Both the position numbers and the translations under genes were made by a program. A stretch of DNA of 46,211 nt. It comes from Opitutaceae bacterium. Its GTDB lineage: Bacteria; Verrucomicrobiota; Verrucomicrobiia; Opitutales; Opitutaceae. Below, piece after piece: positions 1-9,774 of this stretch. Positions within the stretch are counted from its first letter, which is position 1; every line of letters begins with the position of its first letter. The notes under the pieces were generated by a model, which was not told the DNA's origin, searched no databases, and worked only from the letters and a program-made list of their open reading frames with translations. The stretch is from the NCBI GenBank assembly GCA_947471115.1, contig CANIXX010000002.1, positions 1 to 46,211 of the forward strand, in the 5' to 3' direction.

Positions 1-998
1 CGACGCACGCCCGAACGGCCGCCAATATCACTCGTTCCCAACACAACAATCTCAAGCTTACCCTGCATGTCTTCATCGATAACGGCCCCCATGATGACAT
101 GGGCGTCACGACCGAACTCCTCAGTCACCGCAGTCATAATCTCGTTCACCTTGGGCAACGTGAGGTCGGTGCCACCCACGATGTTGACGAGAAGCCTGTC
201 CGCCTTACGGGCGAATTCAGGGGTGGCACGCAAGGGACAGGACTTCACGGCCTCGATCGCTTGGGCGACCGCGTTCTCGCCGGTGCCGGCACCGAGGCCA
301 AAAAGAGTTTTCCCCCCACGGGTGTGGAAGGCCTGGCGGAGGGTAGCAAAATCCAAATTGATAAGCCCGGTGAGGAAGAGCATCGACCAAATCGATTTAA
401 CTCCGCGCCCAATCCACTCATCGGCGCGCGCAAAAGAGTCCAGTGCAGTTTCACCGTCCACGGCCTGCTGCAAAAGGATGTCATTGGGCAACGGGATAAC
501 AGCATCACACACCTTGCGAAGAGCGGCTAGGCCTTCTTCGGCCTGCTTGGCGCGACGGCCGCCCTCGAAAGTGAAGGGCAAGGTCACAAAGGCGATGACC
601 AGCGCACCGGATTCGGCAGCAATTTCAGCCACCGTTGGGGCTGCACCACTCCCCGTGCCACCGCCCATGCCGGCGACCAGAAAAACGACGTCACACCCCT
701 TAACAACCGCCGTAATCTTTTCGCGGTCAGCCTCAACCGCGTCATGGCCAAGATCAGGATCGCCACCGGCACCCAAACCGCGGGTCACCGATGAACCGAT
801 AAAAATCTTATCCTGAACAGGCGAGTTGGATAACGCCTGATGGTCGGTGTTGATCACCGCCATCTGGAGCCGGTCAAGGTTCTCCATCTTGAGGCGGTCC
901 ACGGCATTGGATCCTGCACCACCAACGCCAATCACCTTAATCGCAATCGTACGATCGGTGAGGATACCGTGAGCAAGGGGAAGTTCGGCAGGTGTCAT
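1..998 (-). CDS. ftsZ: Cell division protein FtsZ (partial; C-terminus beyond left edge)
   Basis: Minus-strand translation from ATG at 998 reads MTPAELPLAHGILTDRTIAIKVIGVGGAGSNAVDRLK...VVFLVAGMGGGTGSGAAPTVAEIA, the FtsZ GTP-binding signature GGGTGSG. Not in the ORF track because it is open at the window edge. Confidence 0.96.
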   Translation of the reverse strand, partial: MTPAELPLAHGILTDRTIAIKVIGVGGAGSNAVDRLKMENLDRLQMAVINTDHQALSNSPVQDKIFIGSSVTRGLGAGGDPDLGHDAVEADREKITAVVKGCDVVFLVAGMGGGTGSGAAPTVAEIAAESGALVIAFVTLPFTFEGGRRAKQAEEGLAALRKVCDAVIPLPNDILLQQAVDGETALDSFARADEWIGRGVKSIWSMLFLTGLINLDFATLRQAFHTRGGKTLFGLGAGTGENAVAQAIEAVKSCPLRATPEFARKADRLLVNIVGGTDLTLPKVNEIMTAVTEEFGRDAHVIMGAVIDEDMQGKLEIVVLGTSDIGGRSGVR

Positions 999-1019
999 GG
1001 ATTGGTCCACTTCGAAGGT

Positions 1020-2228
1020 TTAGGCGGAGGCGAACAGTTTTTGCACCCAGCCCGGAGTACGGGAACGGCGGCGCGGAGCGGACAATTCGGTGCGCGAACT
1101 GATTCCGTAGTGCAACAGTCCCAGAACGCTGGTGAAGGACGGATCACGAAGGTTTTCGGTCACCCAGCTCGGTGCCTCGCCCAAACGAACTTGAACGCCA
1201 AAAACGCGCGCGGCGGCCTCATCCAGCCCGGGCAAGTTGGCCGTACCTCCGGTGAGGATGATCCCTGCGGCGGTCTTCTCTGGCGAAAAGGCAGGCCCTA
1301 GTTTCTTGCGCACCACCTCAAACAGTTCGGTCGTGCGAGCCGCCGTAATCTGCTCGATTGAGTGGCGTGAAAACTGGCGATCGCCGATGGCGAAATCCCC
1401 ATTGAGCCAGACCTTCTCGTTGCGATCCTTGGTGGTCACCGTGCCTCGGCCAAACCGTAGTTTAAGCTTTTCGGCTTGTCCGTCGGTGACGCGCAGCCCG
1501 AGGCTCAAATCGTTGGTCAAATGGCTACCGGCAACCGGAACCACACCGGTGATCTGGGCACAGCCGTCGCGGTAAAGTACGAAATCCGTGGTGCCTGCGC
1601 CGACATCAATCACCAGCACGCCGTTCTGCTTTTCTTCGGCTGTGGCGAGCATGGCTCCCGATGCCAAGCTGGAAAGAATCAACTCGGCGACGCGGACGTT
1701 GAAGCCGCGAATGACATGGAGCTGGGCAGCGATCATGCTCTCAACGCCATGCACAGTCCAATAACCCGCCTCGAGGCGCTGGCCAACCAAGTGCTCCGGG
1801 TCGGGAACATTGCGACCATCCAAACGAAACGGACGGCGCAGGTGGTGAACGACCAAACGTCCATCGGGCAGTTTTTTCGCCTTCGCCAGACGGCAAACCG
1901 TATCGATGTCGGGGGCGCTAACGAGATTGTCCGCAGAGGAGACGTTCACCGAGGCTTCATTGTAAAACCCCTCGAGGTGACCGCCGGTCTGAGCGAGATA
2001 AACCTCATCGATGCGCGTACCGGCTTTTTGCTCGGCAGCCATTAATGCGGTATGGGTGGCCTCGCTGGCAGCGCGGAAATCCACCACCGCGCCCTTGATC
2101 ACGCCCCGCGACTGACATTCACCAACACCAATGATGTGCAGGGAGCCTTGGCTAAGCTCACCGATAAGGACACTGACTTTGGATGTGCCGATTTCCACGG
2201 CACCGATGAATTTGGTTCTAGAACTCAC
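1020..2228 (-). CDS. ftsA: Cell division protein FtsA
   Basis: GTG start at 2228 gives VSSRTKFIGAVEIGTSKVSVLIGE...; actin-like VIDVGAGTTDF and ILTGGTANLPG motifs; C-terminal amphipathic tail TPGWVQKLFASA. Overlaps the ftsQ stop by 11 bp. The ORF-track start at 2330 runs into ftsQ and is unlikely. Confidence 0.93.
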   Translation of the reverse strand: MSSRTKFIGAVEIGTSKVSVLIGELSQGSLHIIGVGECQSRGVIKGAVVDFRAASEATHTALMAAEQKAGTRIDEVYLAQTGGHLEGFYNEASVNVSSADNLVSAPDIDTVCRLAKAKKLPDGRLVVHHLRRPFRLDGRNVPDPEHLVGQRLEAGYWTVHGVESMIAAQLHVIRGFNVRVAELILSSLASGAMLATAEEKQNGVLVIDVGAGTTDFVLYRDGCAQITGVVPVAGSHLTNDLSLGLRVTDGQAEKLKLRFGRGTVTTKDRNEKVWLNGDFAIGDRQFSRHSIEQITAARTTELFEVVRKKLGPAFSPEKTAAGIILTGGTANLPGLDEAAARVFGVQVRLGEAPSWVTENLRDPSFTSVLGLLHYGISSRTELSAPRRRSRTPGWVQKLFASA

Positions 2229-3243
2229 GTTTCGAAGGAGAAGTATTACGGGAAGGAGCGAAAAAAGAGGGGGTGCTGGTTGGCGCAGCGGTTCTAAAAA
2301 AATTAAGACCCGAGCCCCGCTTCGGTTCATTCACGGGCGTGGGGGGTTCAAAGGAAATCGGCACCTGCTTTACTCCGAGGGAAAGGTTCACCGATTTGAG
2401 CTGCCCAGGTGCGTTCTGCCGACGAGTCTCTGCGATGATATAATCAAGGCGCGCCAATTGCTTGTAAAAACTGTCCTGCGATGAGCCAAACGTGATGACC
2501 TCGACCTCGGACGACTTTACTATGAGCGTGCGATCAAGCCCGAACCGGGCCAGTGAAACGACCTTGAATGAGCGGTACAACAACGGGGCATCGACCTGGG
2601 CGGTGCCCAGCAAGTCGGCCACCACATCCATTCCATCAATTCGCGAAAACCCAGCGCCCTCTCGGACCAACTTCACCCCGTCGATAAAGGGCAACGCTTC
2701 GGTCATTTCCACATTATACCCAAAACCCGAATACACCATTCCATCTCTTGAAATGACAAAAACCACCGGGCTGGCGTCGCCAATCCGCGCCATAATACGA
2801 GCCACCGGAGTACGCTCCTGCAGGGTCACCACCAGGATATCGGGGAAGCGGCGCTCGATGACGGCTTTGCTCACCTGACCACTCTCCTCCAACCGCCCCT
2901 TAAGCTTGATCAAATCGAGCTCCATCAGGCTGGCGGACTTGGCCAAATCCAGCGTCCGTTGAACCCAGGCTTTATCCAGCACACCATCGGTTCGCACCGT
3001 GAAATCACGCACCGGAACGCCCTTGGTGGGCGAAGTGATGCGTGTGGGATTGGTGTCCCACAAATGGACAAGCTCGTAAACACCCCAAGCCGATGCGGCG
3101 ACAAGCAACAAAACCCCGACGATGTTTCCGAAACCCAAAACCAAACGCTTCTTGCCCTCCCGCCCCATCGTGCGCGGTTTCACCTGCTGGGGAATATCTC
3201 TCCAGCTGCGCGTGCTCACGTTGGTGGAATTGGACTCGCTCAT
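2218..3243 (-). CDS. ftsQ: Cell division protein FtsQ/DivIB (POTRA domain)
   Basis: Single N-terminal TM (LVLGFGNIVGVLLLVAASAWGVY), POTRA-like region (FTVRTDGVLDKAWVQRTLDL...VSKAVIERRFPDILVVTLQERTPVA), position between ddl and ftsA. Confidence 0.88.
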   Translation of the reverse strand: MSESNSTNVSTRSWRDIPQQVKPRTMGREGKKRLVLGFGNIVGVLLLVAASAWGVYELVHLWDTNPTRITSPTKGVPVRDFTVRTDGVLDKAWVQRTLDLAKSASLMELDLIKLKGRLEESGQVSKAVIERRFPDILVVTLQERTPVARIMARIGDASPVVFVISRDGMVYSGFGYNVEMTEALPFIDGVKLVREGAGFSRIDGMDVVADLLGTAQVDAPLLYRSFKVVSLARFGLDRTLIVKSSEVEVITFGSSQDSFYKQLARLDYIIAETRRQNAPGQLKSVNLSLGVKQVPISFEPPTPVNEPKRGSGLNFFRTAAPTSTPSFFAPSRNTSPSKREF

Positions 3244-3244
3244 C

Positions 3245-4195
3245 TCAAATAGGGTTGGCTGACGCCCTTAAACGAAAACGCCGCACCGCAGGATTCACCA
3301 ACTCGCGGACCAACTCGGTGAAATCCATCCCGACGCAGCGTGCACTCATGGGCAAAAGACTGGTTTCTTTCATGCCCGGCAGCGTGTTAATTTCCAGTAA
3401 ATAAAGGGGGTTATTCACATTTTGCTCACACAGGATGAAATCAACCCGGGCGTAATCCCGGCAAGCGCAGGCGGCATAGGCGATTTCGGCGGCTTTTTGG
3501 GCTGCCAAAGCTAGCTCATCGCTGAGCGGCGCAGGCGCAAAGTACTGGGTCGCCCCCTTGGTGTATTTACTCGCGAAATCATAAACTCCCGATTTCGGCT
3601 TAATTTCCACCACGCCCATCGCCTTCCCTTGAATCACACCGACAGACAGTTCACGCCCAATAAGACGTTTTTCTATCAACCAATTACCATCTTTTATTGA
3701 GTTGAGTGCTTGCACCAAAACCGCGCGGTCAGTTGCAATGGTCAAGCCCACGCTGCTGCCCTGGTCATTGGGCTTAACGACCACTTGATCACCAAGGGCG
3801 GCGATGACCTCGTCCGCCGTGGGCTTCTGCGCGGCGGAGAAGCTTAGCCCGGCCGCCACGGTGATACCGCAGGCTGCGGCTGCCGCTTTAGTCGCATCCT
3901 TGTCCATCGTGAGAGCACTGCCCTCCGCATCACAGCCCGCGTAGGTCACGCCAGCCGCGTCGAGCAGGCGCTGCATGCCGCCGTCCTCCCCAAACGTCCC
4001 GTGTAAGGTCGAAAAAACCACATGCAGGCTGGGATCTAGTCCAGCCGGGATTTCATCGGCCTCCACCATGAACAGGCGCGTGGGAAACACACGGGCAAGC
4101 GCCATTGCGGAGGCTGCGCCCGAGCCGATTGAAACCTCACGCTCTGACGAGGTACCGCCGCACAGAACAGCAATGATTGGTTCACAATTTTTCAT
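3245..4195 (-). CDS. ddl: D-alanine--D-alanine ligase
   Basis: MKNCEPIIAVLCGGTSSEREVSIGSG..., ATP-grasp motifs VVKPNDQGSSVGLT and YLLEINTLPGMKETSLLP. ATG at 4195 forms an ATGA overlap with the upstream stop. Confidence 0.95.
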   Translation of the reverse strand: MKNCEPIIAVLCGGTSSEREVSIGSGAASAMALARVFPTRLFMVEADEIPAGLDPSLHVVFSTLHGTFGEDGGMQRLLDAAGVTYAGCDAEGSALTMDKDATKAAAAACGITVAAGLSFSAAQKPTADEVIAALGDQVVVKPNDQGSSVGLTIATDRAVLVQALNSIKDGNWLIEKRLIGRELSVGVIQGKAMGVVEIKPKSGVYDFASKYTKGATQYFAPAPLSDELALAAQKAAEIAYAACACRDYARVDFILCEQNVNNPLYLLEINTLPGMKETSLLPMSARCVGMDFTELVRELVNPAVRRFRLRASANPI

Positions 4196-6507
4196 AAAAC
4201 GTCCTTCCACTGTTTTCCATAGAGCAACACCTCGGGCTCCAGTTTTACTCCTTGGCTTTGCTCAACGCGGGCGCGAACACGACGAACCAACGCGATCACA
4301 TCCGCAGATGTGGCGTTGCCGCGATTAACAATAAAATTGGCATGCACCGCCGACACTTCGGCGTCCCCTACCCGCTCGCCCTTGAGTCCGCTCACATCGA
4401 TCAAACGCCCCGCTGAGTCGTTGGGCGGGTTTTTAAAAATACAACCCGCGCTAGGCTCACGCGGCTGCGACTTCTGGCGCTTTTCCTTATAGGCATCGAT
4501 CTGCTGGGCGATCGTTACGGCCTCGGACTGGGAAGCCGGTTTGAGTAACGCACCAAGGGCAATCGCTTCGTGTAATTCCGCGCAATGCCGGTAGTCCACG
4601 TGCATCTCGCTTTTTTTCAGTATGCGGAGCTCGCCGTCCAAAGTCATGAGCTTCACTTCCTCGACCACGTCGAACATCCAGCCGCCCATAGCACCGGCGT
4701 TCATGCGTAGCGCCCCACCCAGGTTGCCGGGAATTCCCTCCAGAAACTCGAATCCGACCAAACCTGCCTTGGCGGCGAGGCCGCACAGGTTTTTAAGCCT
4801 CAACCCTGCTCCCGCCCAGACCCGGCCATCGGTCTGAGGTTCAAAATTCTCCCACGCTGGCTGTCGCAAACTGATCACGAGACCGTCCACGCCTTCGTCA
4901 GGAACGACCAGGTTTGAACCGCGGCCCAAAACGATCACCGGAAGCTTGGCAGTTTTTGCAGCACGCACCAGCGCCTGTAAATCGTCGGTGCATGAAGGCT
5001 CGGCATACAGCCGCGCGGCCCCACCCAAACGCATGGTGGTTTTGGCCGCGAGCGGCTCTTCCCGCTTAACCGCAGTGTTAGCCGAAACTACACCACGCAA
5101 CAACGCCGCCGCCGTATCCCATTTTTGGACGTTTAACCTCGTGATCCATTCGCGCGCCATCGCATCGATATCACCGGCTCCCACAAAAACGACTAAGTCA
5201 TCGGAGAGTAAATCACGCGTTAACTCGTCCAGTGATGCTGCCGTCAAATCCGCATGATAAACCACGGGAAGCGTAGAAGCTTGCCGGCATAATTCGGCCC
5301 GCACATCCGCCGTTGTGCCACCGGCAATGGACACTTCACCAGCGCCATAAACATCGATCAGATAAACCGCATCGGCCTGAGCCAAGGCGGCGGCGAACTC
5401 GACTTTAAACTGGGCGGTACGGCTGTAGCGGTGCGGCTGGAAAACGGCAATCAACCGGCCACGCGCGCGAACGCGAAGACTACCGAGCAATGCACGAATC
5501 TCAGCGGGGTGATGCGCGTAGTCTTCGATCACGGTTAAATCCCCCGCAGTATATAACACCGCCTGGCGGCGCCGAACCCCGGGATATCCGGCGAGCGACT
5601 TGCTGGTTAATTGACTCACCCCCATCAACTGAGCCGCAGAGAGCGCGGCCATGGCATTGATGGCGTTAAAGTCGCCCACCGCGCGCACTTCGGCTGTGGA
5701 AAAACCATACAACCCCCCGAGGACAAGATGAGTAGTTGCGCCGAACTCGTCGGTAATAGAACCACGATAATCACCTGATGAGCCAAAGGTCATTGCCGGC
5801 CGAGAAAGCGTGGCGGCGATGCGCGTTGAAACCTCGCAACCACTGTTAACCAATACCGCCTGCTTCGTGCGCTCGAACAGGGCGCGGAATGTCGCCTCCA
5901 AATCAGCGGCCGTACGGTAATGGTCCGGGTGATCCCAATCTAGATTCACCGCTAAGGTGATCTCCGGCGAAAACTGGCCTATCGTGCCGTCGCTTTCATC
6001 GATTTCAGCAACCACCCACTCATTTTCACCTGCGGAAGCTGGCGGCAGCGCCTCCGAATTAAAAAGTCCGCCCAACACGTAACCGGCAGGGAATCCCGCC
6101 GAAAGCAGGGCTGCAACCAGCATTGCGGTAGTCGTGGTTTTTCCGTGCGAACCGCAAACGGCAACCAACTTGCGATCGCGAGTCGCCTCGGCGAGTAATT
6201 CGCCTCGCCGCACCATCGGTAAACCACGAGCCAGGGCAGTCACGCGCGCCGGATGCTGCAGGGAGATGGCTGAGGAAAAGGCGACTAATTGGCATTCTGA
6301 TGGAATTGCCCCAGGTGCCGTGATGACGACGCCCGCTCGCACCAATTGGCTACGCATGGCATCGCTCATCGAATCATCTTCCCCACTCACGCTAAACCCG
6401 CGTTGAAGAAGATAAATGGCAAGCGGGCCCACGCCCATGCCACCCACTCCGGCACAATGCACCGCGGTTACCTTCAGATCGAATAGTTTGGGTAGGACCG
6501 TGCTCAT
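4192..6507 (-). CDS. murC-murB: Bifunctional MurC (UDP-MurNAc--L-Ala ligase) / MurB (UDP-N-acetylenolpyruvoylglucosamine reductase) fusion
   Basis: One 771-aa ORF. N-terminal MurC: AGVGGMGVGPLA, CGSHGKTTTTAMLVA, YAHHPAEIRALL, FQPHRYSRT. C-terminal MurB: EEPLAAKTTMRLGG, VLGRGSNLVVPDEG, GFEFLEGIPGNLGGALRMNAGA, EPSAGCIFKNPPNDSAGRLID. Confidence 0.95.
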   Translation of the reverse strand: MSTVLPKLFDLKVTAVHCAGVGGMGVGPLAIYLLQRGFSVSGEDDSMSDAMRSQLVRAGVVITAPGAIPSECQLVAFSSAISLQHPARVTALARGLPMVRRGELLAEATRDRKLVAVCGSHGKTTTTAMLVAALLSAGFPAGYVLGGLFNSEALPPASAGENEWVVAEIDESDGTIGQFSPEITLAVNLDWDHPDHYRTAADLEATFRALFERTKQAVLVNSGCEVSTRIAATLSRPAMTFGSSGDYRGSITDEFGATTHLVLGGLYGFSTAEVRAVGDFNAINAMAALSAAQLMGVSQLTSKSLAGYPGVRRRQAVLYTAGDLTVIEDYAHHPAEIRALLGSLRVRARGRLIAVFQPHRYSRTAQFKVEFAAALAQADAVYLIDVYGAGEVSIAGGTTADVRAELCRQASTLPVVYHADLTAASLDELTRDLLSDDLVVFVGAGDIDAMAREWITRLNVQKWDTAAALLRGVVSANTAVKREEPLAAKTTMRLGGAARLYAEPSCTDDLQALVRAAKTAKLPVIVLGRGSNLVVPDEGVDGLVISLRQPAWENFEPQTDGRVWAGAGLRLKNLCGLAAKAGLVGFEFLEGIPGNLGGALRMNAGAMGGWMFDVVEEVKLMTLDGELRILKKSEMHVDYRHCAELHEAIALGALLKPASQSEAVTIAQQIDAYKEKRQKSQPREPSAGCIFKNPPNDSAGRLIDVSGLKGERVGDAEVSAVHANFIVNRGNATSADVIALVRRVRARVEQSQGVKLEPEVLLYGKQWKDVL

Positions 6508-7601
6508 GCGCCACGCGGTGAAGTCAGTGCCCCCAAATCGTCGATTATGTATTTAAGCGTAGCCGAGTGATCCAGGCGGTGCAGATGAGCCCGAATGCTT
6601 TGGCGCCTAGCATCATCCTTAAGTAACTCAAAGACCTCGCGGCTCAACTCGACGGTTTTATTTTGATCGATAACCAGGCCTGCGCCCTGTTGCTCAAACC
6701 AAGCAGCATTGGCCCGCTGGTGATCGTCTGCGGCATGTGGATACGGAAGCAGAATCGCCGCGGTTTCACAGCGAATGAGCTCGGCAATCGAACCCGCCCC
6801 GGCACGCCCGATCACCAGATCGGCTGCGGAGAGCAACACCGCCACCTGGTCACAAAAGGGGACAAAAACAGCGGCAACAGGGGCACGATCGGCCGCAGTC
6901 AGATTCACGACTTCCGCCACACCCTTTCCGAGGCCCGTCACGCAATAAAGCTGTATACCCGCATTGGCCAATTGGGGCAGTTCACGACGAGCCCAGTCGT
7001 TGAGCACAGTTGCGCCTTGGCTACCGCCAAAAATCGCCAAAACTTTACGGGCGGGATCAAGCCCCAGTTTTCGGCATGCCTCGTCACGCGGCAAACGAGC
7101 GATCTCACGGCGCACGGGGAGACCCGCATGCCGGATCACGTCTTGGGCCATTCCAGGCAAATCGATACCGGGCGGTAAATAAACCCGATTGGCGAATCGA
7201 CTAAGTGTGCGTATTGCCCGACCGGGGACGCGATTGGCCTCGTGTAATGCCACCGGTATGCCGCGCAACTTACCCGCCAAAATGATCGCGGCGGTGGTAA
7301 ACCCGCCAAAGCCAAAAATGCAGGCGGGGCGCAGGGTTTGCACGAGCCTCATGCCCACATAAAAGCCCTTGGTCTGCGACACGAGGAAACGCACCAAACC
7401 CGCAGGGGCGCAGGTGAACGGCGTCCCGGGAATCGGGACAAATTTTAGGTGCGGATACTTTTCGATAAGTCGCGCGTCCACCCGCTTCTGACTGATCAGC
7501 AGCGTGGCGCTATGCCCGCGTTCAGCGAGGCCTTCAGCCAAGGCGATACCCGGAGAGAGATGTCCGCCAGTGCCACCACAAGAAATAATGTAGTTACTCA
7601 T
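6504..7601 (-). CDS. murG: UDP-GlcNAc--MurNAc-pentapeptide-PP-undecaprenol GlcNAc transferase MurG
   Basis: MSNYIISCGGTGGHLSPGIALAEGL; LAIFGGSQGATVLND; DLVIGRAGAGSIAELI. Confidence 0.96.
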   Translation of the reverse strand: MSNYIISCGGTGGHLSPGIALAEGLAERGHSATLLISQKRVDARLIEKYPHLKFVPIPGTPFTCAPAGLVRFLVSQTKGFYVGMRLVQTLRPACIFGFGGFTTAAIILAGKLRGIPVALHEANRVPGRAIRTLSRFANRVYLPPGIDLPGMAQDVIRHAGLPVRREIARLPRDEACRKLGLDPARKVLAIFGGSQGATVLNDWARRELPQLANAGIQLYCVTGLGKGVAEVVNLTAADRAPVAAVFVPFCDQVAVLLSAADLVIGRAGAGSIAELIRCETAAILLPYPHAADDHQRANAAWFEQQGAGLVIDQNKTVELSREVFELLKDDARRQSIRAHLHRLDHSATLKYIIDDLGALTSPRGA

Positions 7602-8761
7602 GCGATTTCCTGAAGCGAGCGCCCTTCACGTTGTAAACCGGTGCGTGACCAAGTGCGCTGGGTATTGATAATAATGCCGACCAGCCCACCCATGAGCAGT
7701 AAATTTGATAAACCCGCACTAATAAACGGAAGCGACATACCTTTGGTAGGTAAACGACCAGTCACGACGCCGAGATTTATAATAGCTTGCAGACAAATCA
7801 TCAAAATCGTGCCCGCCACCAGCAGGTATTGAAAGAGATTGGGTGCACGCCGCAGATGCATAAATCCGGCGATAAAAATAATGGTAAACACTCCCACCAC
7901 TCCGAGGGTGAATGCCAAACCCAGTTCTTCGCCAATCACCGCAAAAATAAAATCCGTGTGCGCTTCAGGCAGGAAATTAAGCTGCTGACGCCCTTGCCCC
8001 AACCCGACGCCATCGGTGCCACCCACGGCAAAGGCCAGCAGCGATTGCCACAGTTGATAAGTGCCAGCCTGCTTGTTGCCCTCCACATCGAGGAAGGCGA
8101 GAAACCGACGGAGCCGATTTTCGTTATTTAGCACCAGCACGGTGAAACCTGCCACCGCCAATCCTAACGAAGGTAAAATGTAGCGCCAGCGGGCACCGGC
8201 TAGAAACAGCAGAATCAAACCCACGACCAAAATCAGTGCCGAAGTACCAAAATCCGGTTCAAGAAGAATAAGCCCAACGAACGCCACAATGATACCAATG
8301 GGCATCAAGAATCCGCGCTTAAATTCCGCGATACGCATCTGGTTAATTGCCAGATAATGCGCGAGGCAGAATATCATAGCGATTTTACCCAACTCGGAGA
8401 CCTGAAAGCGAATAGGCCCAAAACCGAGCCAGCGACGGCTACCTTTCACTGAAATTCCGATCCCTGGAATAACGACCAAGAGTAACAAGAAAGCGGCGAC
8501 ACCGCCCACAATCCAAACATGCCTGCGCGCGTACTCCAAATCGATACGGCTGACCACAAAAGCGACAAACGCCGCGAGTCCAACACCGACAATCTGCTTA
8601 TTAAGATATGAATACGGACCGCCTTTGAATGCGACCGTAGCGCTGAACAAAATCGACAATCCGAGGATGGCCAGCCCGATGGCGCAGACGACGATGATCG
8701 CCGCTGCGTTTAACGTGAAGCGCCCTCGATGCAGATCGGGAGCAGGGACATCATTAACCAT
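7598..8761 (-). CDS. ftsW: Peptidoglycan glycosyltransferase FtsW (SEDS family)
   Basis: Polytopic SEDS protein: YARRHVWIVGG, GSRRWLGFGPIRFQVSELGKIAMIF, LPEAHTDFIFAVIGEELG, TKGMSLPFISAGLSNLL. Confidence 0.95.
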   Translation of the reverse strand: MVNDVPAPDLHRGRFTLNAAAIIVVCAIGLAILGLSILFSATVAFKGGPYSYLNKQIVGVGLAAFVAFVVSRIDLEYARRHVWIVGGVAAFLLLLVVIPGIGISVKGSRRWLGFGPIRFQVSELGKIAMIFCLAHYLAINQMRIAEFKRGFLMPIGIIVAFVGLILLEPDFGTSALILVVGLILLFLAGARWRYILPSLGLAVAGFTVLVLNNENRLRRFLAFLDVEGNKQAGTYQLWQSLLAFAVGGTDGVGLGQGRQQLNFLPEAHTDFIFAVIGEELGLAFTLGVVGVFTIIFIAGFMHLRRAPNLFQYLLVAGTILMICLQAIINLGVVTGRLPTKGMSLPFISAGLSNLLLMGGLVGIIINTQRTWSRTGLQREGRSLQEIA

Positions 8762-8819
8762 CGAGGTGGCTTCCAGGAATTCGCGAATAACTCCGTTAGC
8801 GTTAAAGTCTGATTAACAC

Positions 8820-9731
8820 TTACTGGGCAATGGGTGCACTCGACTCCTCGACCCGGATCACTGGGGCATCGGTAGTAGCCGCGGCAGGTGTAATAAATGG
8901 CGACTCAACTGCAGCAGGCGCGGTCTCCAACAAGGGTGAAGTGAAGACTGGGGCAGCGGAGGGAGCCGTCACAGGGGCGGGAGCTTGTGCGGGTGCAGGT
9001 GCTGCAGTTTTGGGTGCGGGTTTTGCAATGGTCGCAGCTGGCTTGACCGTAGACGTCACGGGCTTGGCAACAGAGCTATGGCCACCGGGGATTTTCAACG
9101 ACTGGCCCACACGCAATTTGGTGGGGTCGGCAATGTTGTTGGCCGTGGCAATATCGCCGACCTTCACTTGGTATTTTTTAGCGATAGTGCCGAGCGACTC
9201 GCCTGACTTGACGACATGAACGGTCGCGGCTGTCGAAGCGGCAACAGGAACTACGGCGGACGGGATCAGCGGTTTGACGTCCATACCCGAGGGGGCGACG
9301 GCCTTACCGGGGATCACCAATTTTTGCCCCAAGCTCAGTGGCGAATCGGCGCGGAGGTTGTTGGCTGCGGTGAGTTGTTTCACGGTGACGCCATTTTTCT
9401 TGGCGATCGTCCAAAGGTTGTCCCCCTTGGCGACGGAGTAAGTTGCAGGAGCCGCTGCCAAAGGGGCGGTCGCCTCCACAGCCACGGGTGAACCGGGACG
9501 AGTAGGACTAAAGCGCACTGCCGCGACGTCGGCCGAGGGAGTTTCCGTGGAGGCACCAACAGGTGAAGTCCCCTCGGTCTTAGTTACGGGCGAATCGGCG
9601 GCGGCACCGGTAACGGGCGCACCTGCAACAGGTTTTTTACCGGTCGAACGGCAACCGGGAACCGCGAAGATACACACAAAAACGGCAGCATGGACGCCCA
9701 TGACTACGCCGAAGATTTTAACAAGTTTCAT
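8820..9731 (-). CDS. LysM-repeat protein (two LysM domains), probable lipoprotein
   Basis: N-terminal hydrophobic segment then FAVPGCRSTG (lipobox-like). LysM 1: YSVAKGDNLWTIAKKNGVTVKQLTAANNLRADSPLSLGQKLVIPG. LysM 2: VHVVKSGESLGTIAKKYQVKVGDIATANNIADPTKLRVGQSLKIPG. Ala/Pro-rich C-terminus. Confidence 0.9.
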   Translation of the reverse strand: MKLVKIFGVVMGVHAAVFVCIFAVPGCRSTGKKPVAGAPVTGAAADSPVTKTEGTSPVGASTETPSADVAAVRFSPTRPGSPVAVEATAPLAAAPATYSVAKGDNLWTIAKKNGVTVKQLTAANNLRADSPLSLGQKLVIPGKAVAPSGMDVKPLIPSAVVPVAASTAATVHVVKSGESLGTIAKKYQVKVGDIATANNIADPTKLRVGQSLKIPGGHSSVAKPVTSTVKPAATIAKPAPKTAAPAPAQAPAPVTAPSAAPVFTSPLLETAPAAVESPFITPAAATTDAPVIRVEESSAPIAQ

Positions 9732-9774
9732 AGGATGATAGATGGAATCGGAAATTGATTGGTTGCGACCGGTC

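Noticed and set aside
67-816. 249-aa plus-strand ORF at the left edge
   Set aside because: Antisense to ftsZ, whose minus-strand translation is unambiguous; low-complexity Ser/Arg/Pro composition typical of a shadow ORF.
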